This document shows positions 34,981 to 43,520 of a DNA stretch of 64,000 nucleotides, one piece after another (position 1 is the first letter of the stretch; each line of letters opens with the position of its first letter). A program made the position numbers and the translations under genes. The stretch comes from Zhengella sedimenti (GTDB lineage: Bacteria > Pseudomonadota > Alphaproteobacteria > Rhizobiales > Rhizobiaceae): contig NZ_JBKFFP010000004.1 of NCBI RefSeq assembly GCF_046506625.1, positions 248,001 through 312,000 of the forward strand, read 5' to 3'. The notes beneath the pieces are model-generated. The model saw only the letters and a program-made list of their open reading frames with translations. It made no database searches and was not told the origin of the DNA.

Positions 34981-35429
34981 GCGTCTTGAGCGTCGCGCGC
35001 GTTGTCGAGATACTGGCGAAGCCTTGTCAGGCCGGGAAGCGCGGCCTCAGCAAGGCCCGGCAGGTCCTGCTCGATCTTCGAAATGTCTGGCGCAACCGAT
35101 GCGATCACCCTGTCCCGGAACATCCGGCCCGACGGCGTCAGCCAGACCTGCTTGGAGCGTGCGTCGCGCGGGTTGGGCCGTTCCTCGACCCAGTTGCGCT
35201 TCTTCAGGCCCGAGAGGGTGTGGGTCATCGTCGTCTTCGGCACCTGGAAAGCCTGTGAAAGTTCCAGCGGAGTCGCGCCGTCGCGCACCCGGGCAAGGTG
35301 GTTCAGCACCGCGAAGTGAGAAACGAGCACGTCTTTCGGCAAGCGCGACTGGAGGATCGCGCTTGCAAGCTGGTTTATGATTCCGACCTCGTTGAAGAGC
35401 CGGAACAGGGTTGGAACCTCGTCATCCAT
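34968..35429 (-). CDS. MarR-family transcriptional regulator
   Basis: A 153-residue winged-helix regulator. The DNA-binding region is visible as TPLELSQAFQVPKTTMTHTLSGLKKR (in two parts, residues about 53-78), and the wing as RPNPRDARSKQVWLTPSGR. Its ATG immediately follows the TGA of the upstream oxidoreductase on the same strand, so the two genes are translationally coupled. A 34-base palindrome upstream of the oxidoreductase is the likely operator, giving autoregulation. Its ligand is unknown; MarR proteins paired with nitroreductases often respond to aromatic or electrophilic compounds. Confidence 0.92.
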   Translation of the reverse strand: MDDEVPTLFRLFNEVGIINQLASAILQSRLPKDVLVSHFAVLNHLARVRDGATPLELSQAFQVPKTTMTHTLSGLKKRNWVEERPNPRDARSKQVWLTPSGRMFRDRVIASVAPDISKIEQDLPGLAEAALPGLTRLRQYLDNARDAQDATTS

Positions 35430-36533
35430 TCAGCTAACGAGCTTGTCCTCGAGGCGCCAGCGCGGCGTTTGCGGAATCTTCGGGCCGTAGCCCAGTCGGC
35501 CAAGCATCTGTACCGTCTGTCCGGGGGTGGCGTAAAGATCGTGGATGCGCTGGTACGGGCCTGCCATCTCTGGATATTCCTGGAGGGCCTGGCTGACGGG
35601 ATGCAGCGAAAGGCCAAGGGCCGTTGTCGCAAGATTGAGCCGCAGCCAGCGCGCGCCGGCCTCAAGCTGGTCGCGGCGCGTGTTGCCGTCGGAGACCTGC
35701 AGGACATAGGCCGGCGTCCGCGCCATCACCTCGCGATAGATGTCGGCGGTCATTCGCGCCCCCATGCTGTCGAGCGGCAACTGGTTCTCCTGCGTGATGA
35801 AGCCAAGTGTCCCGCCGAGGTTGAAGAACGCACCCGTGAGATCGATGCCGTCAGGTGAGGCATCCACCTGACGGGCGCCAATGCGAAGGAGGTCGATGCT
35901 CTCCTTCCAGGTACGGGGGGTCTCCATTTCGATGACCCATGCTTCCCAGGTGAGGTTTCTCAGCGCCTGCACGGCGTCAGCCCCTGTCACCACGATCCCG
36001 TGTTCCCGGAGCGCGGCTATGGCATCGGCCGGCACCGGCCGGTCCTCGAACGGCTCCTTGCATGACCGCCGTTCCGCGACTGCGGCGTACAGCGGATCAG
36101 GCGCGGCGGCCCCGGGCACGAAACGCGCGATCGCCACGCGGCCTCCGTCTTCGCCGTCCGGATAGACGGTCAGGTCGACCCCGTACCCGGCCTGCGCCGC
36201 GGCCATGCGCATCAGTTCGATGAAGCAACCCATCCCGATCGTGATCTGGCGGCCGAAAGGGTCGGTATGCGGAAGGGTCCTGGTCGCATCCATGGAGAGC
36301 GCGACCCGGTCGTCGCCGATCAGTTCCGCCTGCCATGGCTGCAGGTTGTGCGGGTTCGGTGCGAGAAGCGCCCAGGACAGGGCATTGCGCCTGATCTCCC
36401 CGTATTCGCCGGCAAGCTTCCAGGGCTCCACCGCGCGGGTTGCCGTCCTCGTCGCGACATAGCCCCCGCCGGCCGCAGCCAGCACCACGCCGCCACCTAT
36501 CAGCGATAGCACCCTTCGTCTCGACACGTTCAT
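35430..36533 (-). CDS. Tat-exported nitroreductase-fold (Acg-like) oxidoreductase
   Basis: A 367-residue protein of the nitroreductase/Acg family, predicted to bind FMN. The N-terminus MNVSRRRVLSLIGGGVV is a twin-arginine signal with a lipophilic core, so the folded, cofactor-loaded enzyme is probably sent to the periplasm or anchored in the membrane. The family pattern appears in LLAPNPHNLQPWQAE (about residue 57), RQITIGMGCFIELM and AERRSCKEPFEDRPV. C-terminal LNLATTALGLSLHPVSQAL is also characteristic. It is the first gene of an operon with marR. Substrate unknown; detoxification is the usual suggestion. Confidence 0.85.
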   Translation of the reverse strand: MNVSRRRVLSLIGGGVVLAAAGGGYVATRTATRAVEPWKLAGEYGEIRRNALSWALLAPNPHNLQPWQAELIGDDRVALSMDATRTLPHTDPFGRQITIGMGCFIELMRMAAAQAGYGVDLTVYPDGEDGGRVAIARFVPGAAAPDPLYAAVAERRSCKEPFEDRPVPADAIAALREHGIVVTGADAVQALRNLTWEAWVIEMETPRTWKESIDLLRIGARQVDASPDGIDLTGAFFNLGGTLGFITQENQLPLDSMGARMTADIYREVMARTPAYVLQVSDGNTRRDQLEAGARWLRLNLATTALGLSLHPVSQALQEYPEMAGPYQRIHDLYATPGQTVQMLGRLGYGPKIPQTPRWRLEDKLVS

Positions 36534-36549
36534 CGGAAATCTCCATTTA

Positions 36550-36583
36550 GTTCGATATCGGATTAATTAATACGAAATCGAAC
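36550..36583. promoter_or_regulatory. palindromic MarR operator and promoter region
   Basis: GTTCGATATCG (36550-36560) and CGAAATCGAAC (36573-36583) are complementary apart from one mismatch and enclose GATTAATTAATA, itself centred on ATTAATTAAT. The site begins 17 bases upstream of the oxidoreductase ATG and overlaps the expected promoter, so it is a good candidate for MarR repression. Confidence 0.6.
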
Positions 36584-36812
36584 CAACTACAAGAGGCATA
36601 CCCTCGTTCGACCCGGTTTGCCGTCATTTCAGAGGGATGGGCTGGATTGGCGGATCACCAACCCGGCGGCGGGAGGCACGCAAGCGCCGTCTCACGCCCG
36701 GCAGTCTGCGGTCATCGCGACTGCGACGACGAGGCAAGTCTCTTCCAGGTCGCTGAAAGCGTCCGTCGACGTAATGATGAACTGAACGGCGGCGACGCGA
36801 AGCCGACCGGAA

Positions 36813-37595
36813 TCACTGGCCGGTGAAGACCGGCTTGCGCCCCTGCAGGCTTGCAGCCACGCCCTCGTCGGCATCCGCGGTCCACTCGAACGCCTGGCGC
36901 AGTTCACCGGCCAGTTTCCGGGCGGCTGCTTCTCCCTCTTCACGCCGCAGCCGGATGATCCGCTTCGCGCCACGCAGCGCAAGGGGCCCATTGCCCGCCA
37001 GGGTACCGGCAAGATCGCGCAGGGCGTCAAGAAGTTCGTCGGACGGAACCACGCGATTGACGAGACCGATCCTTTCCATCTCGGAGGTATCGACCGGGCG
37101 GGCGGAGCAGATCAGTTCCAATGCCCTGGCGTCCCCGACAAGAGCGGGAAGACGAAACGGCGCGCCGGCGCCCGGGAAACATCCCCATTTCGCTTCGGGC
37201 CAGGACAGGCAACAATGGCTTGCCGCGATCCGCATGTCGCAGGCCAGCGCCATTTCCGCGGCCCCGGCACGCACCTCGCCGTTGAACCCCGCGATGACGA
37301 TTTGCGGCAGCGCCTCGATGGCGTCGAACACTTCATTGGCGGCATGCACCAGGTCCAGGACGCCTTGTTTGCCCAATGCCTCCTTCAAGGCCGGGGTGAG
37401 CAGGCCGGTGGAAAAGAACTCCGTTCCCGCACCGGTAACCGTCATGACATGAACCGTGCGGTCATCGTGCAACTGACGGCAGATGTCACGAAGCCCTTCC
37501 AGCACCTCCCGGCTCAACCGGTTGCCGTCGTCCTGGCGATCGATCGTGACGTGAAACACGCCGCCCGACGACTCTGTTCTCAAACCGTTCGTCAT
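36813..37595 (-). CDS. enoyl-CoA hydratase/isomerase family protein
   Basis: A 260-residue crotonase-fold protein. VFHVTIDRQDDGNRLSREVL at the start and IAGFNGEVRAGAAEMALACD (residues about 98-117, oxyanion-hole region) match the family; the strand ending WPEAKWGCFPGAGA follows. The hydratase Glu pair is only partly recognisable: EA in the WPEAKWG block is present, while the first site (usually E in the AGA..E helix) reads AAEMAL. It may hydrate, isomerise or hydrolyse an acyl-CoA. It precedes no gene in its own operon but shares strand with the enolase-superfamily gene upstream, 57 bases away. Confidence 0.85.
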   Translation of the reverse strand: MTNGLRTESSGGVFHVTIDRQDDGNRLSREVLEGLRDICRQLHDDRTVHVMTVTGAGTEFFSTGLLTPALKEALGKQGVLDLVHAANEVFDAIEALPQIVIAGFNGEVRAGAAEMALACDMRIAASHCCLSWPEAKWGCFPGAGAPFRLPALVGDARALELICSARPVDTSEMERIGLVNRVVPSDELLDALRDLAGTLAGNGPLALRGAKRIIRLRREEGEAAARKLAGELRQAFEWTADADEGVAASLQGRKPVFTGQ

Positions 37596-37652
37596 TTCGA
37601 TCTCCTCCCTGCATGATTGTGTCAGCGCTGCAGCCCGGTCAGCCCCGCAAGC

Positions 37653-38771
37653 TCAGGCAACTTGAAAGACCTCAGGTGAGACTTCGACGCCCAAACCCGG
37701 CCTGGTGGGTTTGAGAAGTTCGCTGTTCTCGACCGCCAGATCGCCTTGCATCAGCGGATCATCGAGCCGCAGAAAGCCGTTCATTTCGCCTGGCAATTTC
37801 AGGTTGGGCAGCGAGAAAGCGAAATGGGCTTCCGCGGAATTGGCGATCATGCCGGCGAGCCCGTTGCCGACGGTCATCGGCATCCCCGCCGCCTGCACGA
37901 TTGCAGCGATCTTGCGTGCGGGAAAAATCCCGCCGACTTTCATCAGCTTGATCTTGATCGCATCGGCGGCGCGGCGTTCCACGATCCGCAAGGCATCCTG
38001 CGGTGTGCGCACTGCTTCATCGGCAATGATCGGGGAATCGATTGCAGCCGATATGCGCGCCAGACCCTCGACATCCCAGTCGGCAACCGGCTGCTCAAAG
38101 GCGTTCGCACCCGCTTTCTCCAGCGCTCGAATATGGACGATCGCGGTATCGGCCCGGAAGCCCGCCATATGCAGCGACTGGCTGAAATCGACACCGATGA
38201 AAACGTCCTTGCCGACCGCCTCGCGCACCGCGGAGATGTTTGCGACATCCTGTTCGAGTGTCCCGCCGACCCGAAGGTTGATGTATTTGAAGCCGTCCTC
38301 GACGAACCCCCTCGCCTGTTCGGCCAACTCGCTGGCAGGCAGGATCCCGAGATGCGGGGCGCATAGCGGAATGCGCTCCCGGGCCGCACCTCCGATCATC
38401 TCGATTACCGGGCGGCCGGTCGTCTTCCCCATGAGATCGTGACAGGCCAGATCGACAGTCGCGTGGGCATATAGGTGTCCGCGGGCGGCACGCTGCATGC
38501 GTTCGTGCAGGGCTTCCAGATCAAACGGATTGGCGCCGACGAGAACCGGTTTGAGCTTGCGCTCCACGACCTGTGAAATCGTCTCGAGATATTCTTCATA
38601 GGGGGAGTACATCGCCGCGCTGGTCGAACTTTGCCCGTAACCGGTGAGCCCGTCGTCGGTTTCGATAACGGTGATCACCGAGGTCGTCACCCTGCGGTTC
38701 ACCAGGGCAGTGATATAGGGGTAACGCATCGGCACTTCGGCGGTATAGGTGCGGACATTGGTAATCTTCAT
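37653..38771 (-). CDS. mandelate racemase/muconate-lactonizing enzyme-like protein
   Basis: A 372-residue member of the enolase superfamily. Metal ligands are visible at the expected barrel positions: D195 (GVDFSQ), E226 (FEQPV) and D251 (IADEAV), and a Lys pair at 273-275 (IKIKLMKVGG). The second-strand KxK base motif is altered: the segment reads YINLRVGG, with Asn165-Leu-Arg167 in place of Lys-x-Lys. Chemistry may therefore rely on the Lys at 273/275. The family converts sugar acids, muconates or amino-acid dipeptides. It lies 57 bases upstream of the enoyl-CoA hydratase gene and is probably cotranscribed with it. Confidence 0.87.
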   Translation of the reverse strand: MKITNVRTYTAEVPMRYPYITALVNRRVTTSVITVIETDDGLTGYGQSSTSAAMYSPYEEYLETISQVVERKLKPVLVGANPFDLEALHERMQRAARGHLYAHATVDLACHDLMGKTTGRPVIEMIGGAARERIPLCAPHLGILPASELAEQARGFVEDGFKYINLRVGGTLEQDVANISAVREAVGKDVFIGVDFSQSLHMAGFRADTAIVHIRALEKAGANAFEQPVADWDVEGLARISAAIDSPIIADEAVRTPQDALRIVERRAADAIKIKLMKVGGIFPARKIAAIVQAAGMPMTVGNGLAGMIANSAEAHFAFSLPNLKLPGEMNGFLRLDDPLMQGDLAVENSELLKPTRPGLGVEVSPEVFQVA

Positions 38772-39211
38772 GTGATCCTCCGTGAAGCAAGGAAGCAGAA
38801 TCCAGGCGTTTGCATGCGTTTGCAGCGGCGATGTGAGTGCTCAGCCCGGTCTCGGTGGCCGACGTTGATTGATGGTGCATGAACGCCCCTTTCTTCATCC
38901 GGACAGTGGTTTCCCGGAACGCGTGGGCAATAGCGCGCCGTGCGGCCATCTGGCGTTTTGGTGCTTCCTCCATTCTTCGAACGGGATTTGCGCTTCATGC
39001 TGCTCGCAGACGATTTCGCCACAGAATGATCCGTCGCGGAACCGGAGCTTTCGCATATCCGTTTTACCGAAGTCTTCGATTCAGCCACTCTCGGCTGCAT
39101 TCGTGTCTGCGGCTTGCGGCGGCGAATGAAAGCAGGCCGGCCGGCCGCCGCCGCTTCTCATGCTGACTTGCGTGACGAGGCCGCGCCCGTGCTTCCGGTC
39201 GGCTTTCCCGG
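38772..39211. other. intergenic region without a supported gene
   Basis: About 440 bases between the enolase-superfamily start and the end of the next minus-strand SDR. Short open frames exist on both strands but show no family motifs or ribosome sites. It should contain the promoter of the enolase-superfamily gene. Confidence 0.4.
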
Positions 39212-39994
39212 TCAAGCGCTCGAATAGCCGGGCCGGGGAACATGGCTCATCAGTGTCTGGGAATAACCGCCGTCGACGATGATCTCCTGCCCGGTGACAT
39301 AGCCTGCCCGGCCGGACGCGAAGAAGAGCACGGCATCGGCGATGTCGCTGACATGGCCGATGCGGCGCAACGGCACGACTGCTTCGCGCGCAACCCGGGT
39401 GGGTTCGTGGGCATAGAAAGCCTCCGAAAGTGGCGTGCGCACGAGGCCGGGCGACACCACGTTGGAGCGCACCCCGCGCGGCCCCCATTCATGGGCAAGC
39501 TGGCGTGACAGCATGGAGACGGCCGCCTTCGAGGCGGAATAGGCATTGGAATAGGCTTGCTGATGCTGGCCCGATATCGAACCGACATGCACCAGCGAAC
39601 CGGAGCCGCGCTCCAGCATGGCCGCCCCGAAGCGCTGCGCACAGCGCAGATAGCCGGTGAGGTTGACATCCAGCATGCGCTGCCAGTCCGCGATTTCCAC
39701 CGTGTCGAGATTGCCGGGCTTCAGGAAGGCGGCATTGTTGACCAGGATGTCGGCCGCGCCGAATGCGCCCTTCACCGCTTCAACGGCCTGCTCCACGCTG
39801 TCGTCGCTCGTCACGTCGCAGAGGATGGCCTTGCCGCCGGTTTCCCGTGCCGCCGCCTCCAGTGTCGCGGCATTCAGGTCGAGCAGCGCCACCCTGGCAC
39901 CCGCGTCGCGGAAGGCCGTGGCAATCGCCTTGCCGATACCGCCACCCGCGCCCGTGACGACGGCGACCTTGCCTTCCAACCCGAGCCAGCTCAT
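39212..39994 (-). CDS. short-chain dehydrogenase/reductase (SDR)
   Basis: A 260-residue classical SDR. VAVVTGAGGGIGKAIA supplies the NAD(P) motif near residue 13, DILVNNAA the structural loop, and VHVGSISGQ with YSASKAAV the Ser-Tyr-Lys triad near residues 140-160. The Asp at the end of beta-2 (LLDLN) favours NAD. The ending PLRRIG, FFASGRAGYVTGQEI and RPGY resembles the SDR at 56762-57586, so the two are paralogues. It overlaps the next upstream gene by four bases and works with that flavoprotein. Confidence 0.93.
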   Translation of the reverse strand: MSWLGLEGKVAVVTGAGGGIGKAIATAFRDAGARVALLDLNAATLEAAARETGGKAILCDVTSDDSVEQAVEAVKGAFGAADILVNNAAFLKPGNLDTVEIADWQRMLDVNLTGYLRCAQRFGAAMLERGSGSLVHVGSISGQHQQAYSNAYSASKAAVSMLSRQLAHEWGPRGVRSNVVSPGLVRTPLSEAFYAHEPTRVAREAVVPLRRIGHVSDIADAVLFFASGRAGYVTGQEIIVDGGYSQTLMSHVPRPGYSSA

Positions 39995-41682
39995 ACGTCG
40001 ACCCCCGCCAGGTGGCGGCCCGTGATGTAGCCGAAGGTCATGGCTGGACCCAGCGTGATGCCCGCACCCGGATAATTGCCGCCCATGATGGACGCGCGAT
40101 CGTTGCCCACCGCGTAAAGCCCGTCGATCGCCGAGCCGTCGGCGCGCAGCACCTGCCCTGTCACGCTCGTGCGGAGCCCGTCAAACGTGCCAAGGTCACC
40201 CATGATGATCTTCAAGGCGTAGAAGGGTCCTTGCAGGATCGGGCCGACGCAGGGGTTCGGCTTGTGTCCGGGATCGGCCAGGTAGCGGTTGAAGCTGGTC
40301 CGCCCGCGCCCGAAGGCGGGATCCTCGCCGTTGACGGCGTGGCTGTTGTATTCGGCGACCGTCGCCTCCAGGCCGGCCGGATCGATGCCCGTAGCCCCGG
40401 CCAGTTCCGCCAGCGTGCTGCCCTTCTGGAGATAACCGCTGGCGACATGCGGAGCGAGCGGCACGGGCGCCGGCTTGGCGAAACCGAGCCCGTATTTGCG
40501 GATCGTCGGATGGTCGCAGATCAGCCAGGCGGCCGTTTCGGTCTCACCCTCGCAGGCGCGTATCAGGGCTGCGCCAACATCGTGGTAGCTCTCGCTTTCA
40601 TTGGTGAAGCGCCTGCCATTCTTCAGAACGGCGATGATGCCGGGCTTGTAGCGGTCGAGGAGGTGCGGGAACGGACGGGTGCTGCCATCGCGCTGCGGCA
40701 CCTTCGACACCGGCATCCATGCCGAAGTGTCGTTGAACTCGATCGGGGCATGACCGCCCACGGCCTCGGCCAGGCGGATTCCGTCGCCGGTATTGGAGTC
40801 CGGCACCGGCGAAAAGTGTTCGCCACCGCGCGCCAGGTGCGGATAGGCCTTTTTCAGCTTCTCCATGTCGTGGGCAAAACCGCCCGTGGCAATGACGACC
40901 CCCTTGCGCGCGGTCAGCCGGGCGCCGGGCACGCGAACGCCTGTCACGCGGCCATCCGCGACGATCAGTTCCTCGGCCGGCGTTTCCGTGTAGAGCGGGA
41001 TGTCGAGATCGAACACCGACTTGGCAAGCCGGGCAGCCAGCGCATTGCCGCTCGTCACCTGGACACCCCGGCCATAGCGCGCGACTTCCGAGAAGTGCTT
41101 GACCATGCGCTTCGTGACATAGGCAAAGCTGCCGAAATTCTTCGTGGCGTTGAAGAAGTGCTTGATGTCGGCATTGGAGGAATTGAACATCATGCCCATG
41201 AAGGTGATCGTCGCCAGCGGCGGACGCAGGCGCTTCAGGTTGTCGCCCAGTGCCGAGGTGTCGAACGGCGCGGCCAGGATGGAGCGGCCGACATCGACCC
41301 CGCCCGGCACGTCCGGGTGATAGTCGGGATAGAGCGTGGGGACGAATTGCACCGCCGTCTCGCGCTCGAAGAAGTCGACCATCTCCGGCCCGGCATCGAT
41401 GAAGGCCTCGACGGCTTCCGCAGAATAGTAGTTGCCGGTCTCTTCCTTCATGTAGGTGATGGCGTCGTCGCGGCTGTCGGCGATCCCGGCTTCTCGGGCA
41501 TGGCGGTTGAGCGGAATCCACAGGACACCGCCGGAAAAGGCCGTCGTGCCGCCGAAGACCGGTTCCTTCTCGATGATGCAGACCGAAAGCCCGTTCTTCC
41601 TGGCGGTGATCGCCGTGGACATGCCGCCGGCGCCGGACCCGACCACCACCACATCATATGCCTCATCCTTTTCAGGACCCAT
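39991..41682 (-). CDS. FAD-dependent oxidoreductase, 3-ketosteroid-delta1-dehydrogenase-like
   Basis: A 563-residue flavoprotein of the succinate dehydrogenase/KstD-like family. The FAD Rossmann motif YDVVVVGSGAGGMSTAI is at the N-terminus, GGTTAFSGG follows, and the C-terminus has IMGGNYPGAGITLGPAMTFG, a strong signature of this family. It would dehydrogenate a ketone-adjacent carbon-carbon bond or reduce an unsaturated acid. The ATG at 41682 is preferred over an upstream ATG at 41835 because GAGGAGG lies upstream and the FAD motif then begins at residue 9. It overlaps the SDR and is divergent from the AraC regulator, which probably controls it. Confidence 0.9.
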   Translation of the reverse strand: MGPEKDEAYDVVVVGSGAGGMSTAITARKNGLSVCIIEKEPVFGGTTAFSGGVLWIPLNRHAREAGIADSRDDAITYMKEETGNYYSAEAVEAFIDAGPEMVDFFERETAVQFVPTLYPDYHPDVPGGVDVGRSILAAPFDTSALGDNLKRLRPPLATITFMGMMFNSSNADIKHFFNATKNFGSFAYVTKRMVKHFSEVARYGRGVQVTSGNALAARLAKSVFDLDIPLYTETPAEELIVADGRVTGVRVPGARLTARKGVVIATGGFAHDMEKLKKAYPHLARGGEHFSPVPDSNTGDGIRLAEAVGGHAPIEFNDTSAWMPVSKVPQRDGSTRPFPHLLDRYKPGIIAVLKNGRRFTNESESYHDVGAALIRACEGETETAAWLICDHPTIRKYGLGFAKPAPVPLAPHVASGYLQKGSTLAELAGATGIDPAGLEATVAEYNSHAVNGEDPAFGRGRTSFNRYLADPGHKPNPCVGPILQGPFYALKIIMGDLGTFDGLRTSVTGQVLRADGSAIDGLYAVGNDRASIMGGNYPGAGITLGPAMTFGYITGRHLAGVDV

Positions 41683-41825
41683 GGCCCTCGCCTCCTCCTC
41701 TTGCAACCTGCATCCGATAACGCCGAAGCCAGGCGGCGGCGCCAATGGACAGGACCTGTTTTTTATTGGACAATTCATCGCAAGATGGCGAGGCGCAATT
41801 GCCGCCAGGGAGGATGTTGCAACGC

Positions 41826-42728
41826 GTGAGCACACATGCCAAGGGGCCGGTTCCCAGCTTTTTCCTTTACGGTGACGAACAGCGCGACCAGGATCTCGAC
41901 ACGTTGCATGTCGAGCCGATCCGCGAACGCTCCATGCGCCACGATTGGATTATTCACCCCCATGTCCATCCCGACCACGTGCAATTCCTGTGGATCGCGG
42001 ATGGCCATGGCGCCTTTTCCATCGAAGGCGCGGACTATTCCGCTCAAAGCCCGGCGCTGGTTGTCCAGCCGGCAGGCTCGCTTCATGAAATCCGCTTCAG
42101 GCCCGGAACGGAAGGCCGCGTCATCACGGCGGCCGTCAGCTTCGTGGAAGCCGTGGCCGGCGGGGACCATCGGCTTGTCGATGTCACCCGGCAGCCTGCC
42201 GCGCATACGCTTCCAGCCGGCAGCCCCATGGTGGACAAGCTCGGGGCTGCATTCGAGGAAATCCAGAACGAGGCGCGCTGGGAGGAGGTCGGCCGGCGCA
42301 TGGCCATCCGCGCCCACATGCTGCTGGTGCTGGTTGCCCTGCTTCGGCTCAGCGAGACCCGGCTATCGGGCACGCATGCGCGCCGTGACCGCGACTTCGA
42401 GATCGTCACCCGCTATCGCGGCGCCCTGGAGGCGCATTTCCGCAGCCAGAAGGGTCTCACCTTCTATGCCCGGTCGCTTGGCATATCGACACAGCGCCTC
42501 AACACGGCCTGCAAGGCAAGGGCCGGGCGCACGGCCTCGGAACTCTTGCATGAGCGGGTCATCATCGAAGCCAAGCGCAACCTGCTCTATACCGAGATGA
42601 CCGTCGCCGAGATCGGTCACGCCATCGGCTATGATGATCCGGCCTATTTCAACCGTTTCTTCTCGCAAAGGGTCGGCGTGCCGCCCGGCACGTTCCGCAC
42701 CGATGCCGCCACGACGCGGCGCGTCTGA
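41826..42728 (+). CDS. AraC-family activator, PobR/HpaA-like
   Basis: A ~300-residue AraC regulator. The N-terminal sensor has PSFFLYGD, LHVEPIRERS and HDWIIHPHVHPDHVQFLWI, the cupin pattern of PobR and HpaA, which sense 4-hydroxybenzoate and hydroxyphenylacetate. The C-terminal double helix-turn-helix is present (FYARSLGISTQRLNTACK, then EIGHAIGYDDPAYFNRFF). An aromatic acid is a reasonable ligand guess. The start is uncertain: GTG at 41826 is used, with GGGAGG upstream; an ATG at 41814 directly abuts that sequence and one at 41745 lacks it. Divergent from the KstD-like gene. Confidence 0.88.
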   Translation: MSTHAKGPVPSFFLYGDEQRDQDLDTLHVEPIRERSMRHDWIIHPHVHPDHVQFLWIADGHGAFSIEGADYSAQSPALVVQPAGSLHEIRFRPGTEGRVITAAVSFVEAVAGGDHRLVDVTRQPAAHTLPAGSPMVDKLGAAFEEIQNEARWEEVGRRMAIRAHMLLVLVALLRLSETRLSGTHARRDRDFEIVTRYRGALEAHFRSQKGLTFYARSLGISTQRLNTACKARAGRTASELLHERVIIEAKRNLLYTEMTVAEIGHAIGYDDPAYFNRFFSQRVGVPPGTFRTDAATTRRV

Positions 42729-42822
42729 GCGGAAGGATCGTGCAAGAGAAAAGCGATTTCGTCCATTTCCATCCCGCCCGGCGAAGGCACGATGCGGTCG
42801 CACACGACAGGAAACCGCCAGC

Positions 42823-43401
42823 ATGATTTTCGAACTGAGGACCTATGACCTGAAACCCGGCAAGGCGCCGGTCTACCTGGAGTTCTTCCGGACCTTCGGG
42901 TTGTCGCTCGTCACGCGCCACCTGCCGATGGGCGGATACTGGATGGCGGAGACCGGCCGGCTGAACCGGATCGAGCATCTGTGGATCTATGAGGATTTCG
43001 CCGAGCGCGATGCCTGCCGGGCTTCGCTGGCCGGGGATCGCGCCTGGATGGAGGACTTCATTCCCGGCGCCTTCGCCGATGTCACCGGCCAGGCCAACCG
43101 CTTCATGGCGCTGGAGCGTTCGTCCGCCGCGCTGGACGCGGTCATCGCATCGCGGCGCCAGGCCCATGCGAACGAGGAGGCCGGCGCGCCGATGTTCGCA
43201 GCCACGCTCAATTCGCTTTCGCTGTCGGAAACCAGGCTTGACGGCGACGCCATCCTGGGGGCGTTCCGGACCGTTTCAGGGGAAGAACCCGGTCGGCATG
43301 TCACACTCCGGTCCGGTTCTTTCGACAGCCTGACGGCAGATACCGGCGGCCTGATCGCCCATGCCCTCATCCGCCCGCTGGCATTCTCGCCACTGGCCTG
43401 A
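42823..43401 (+). CDS. NIPSNAP family protein
   Basis: A 192-residue protein with an N-terminal NIPSNAP domain: MIFELRTYDLKPGKAPVYLE, then GYWMAETGRLNRIEHLW and FIPGAFADV. Bacterial NIPSNAP proteins are ferredoxin-fold proteins often encoded in aromatic or terpenoid degradation clusters; their biochemical role is unsettled. The start at 42823 has AGGA upstream and gives the usual family start. It follows the AraC gene by 94 bases in the same direction. Confidence 0.85.
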   Translation: MIFELRTYDLKPGKAPVYLEFFRTFGLSLVTRHLPMGGYWMAETGRLNRIEHLWIYEDFAERDACRASLAGDRAWMEDFIPGAFADVTGQANRFMALERSSAALDAVIASRRQAHANEEAGAPMFAATLNSLSLSETRLDGDAILGAFRTVSGEEPGRHVTLRSGSFDSLTADTGGLIAHALIRPLAFSPLA

Positions 43402-43520
43402 ACCCGCGCTCCAACCGGAATGTGTGACGCGCCGCTGCCTTGGATGACCCATCGGATGCGGGTCCGGCGAACGACATCGCGGCTCCCGGTTCGGGCCGGC
43501 CGGAAACCGTGTGCGACCCC

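Noticed and set aside
38879..39166. 95-codon open frame upstream of the enolase-superfamily gene
   Set aside because: Arginine-rich translation without motifs or ribosome site; probably chance.
40012..41829. 605-codon open frame on the plus strand
   Set aside because: Antisense to the KstD-like flavoprotein, which has clear FAD motifs; this frame has none.
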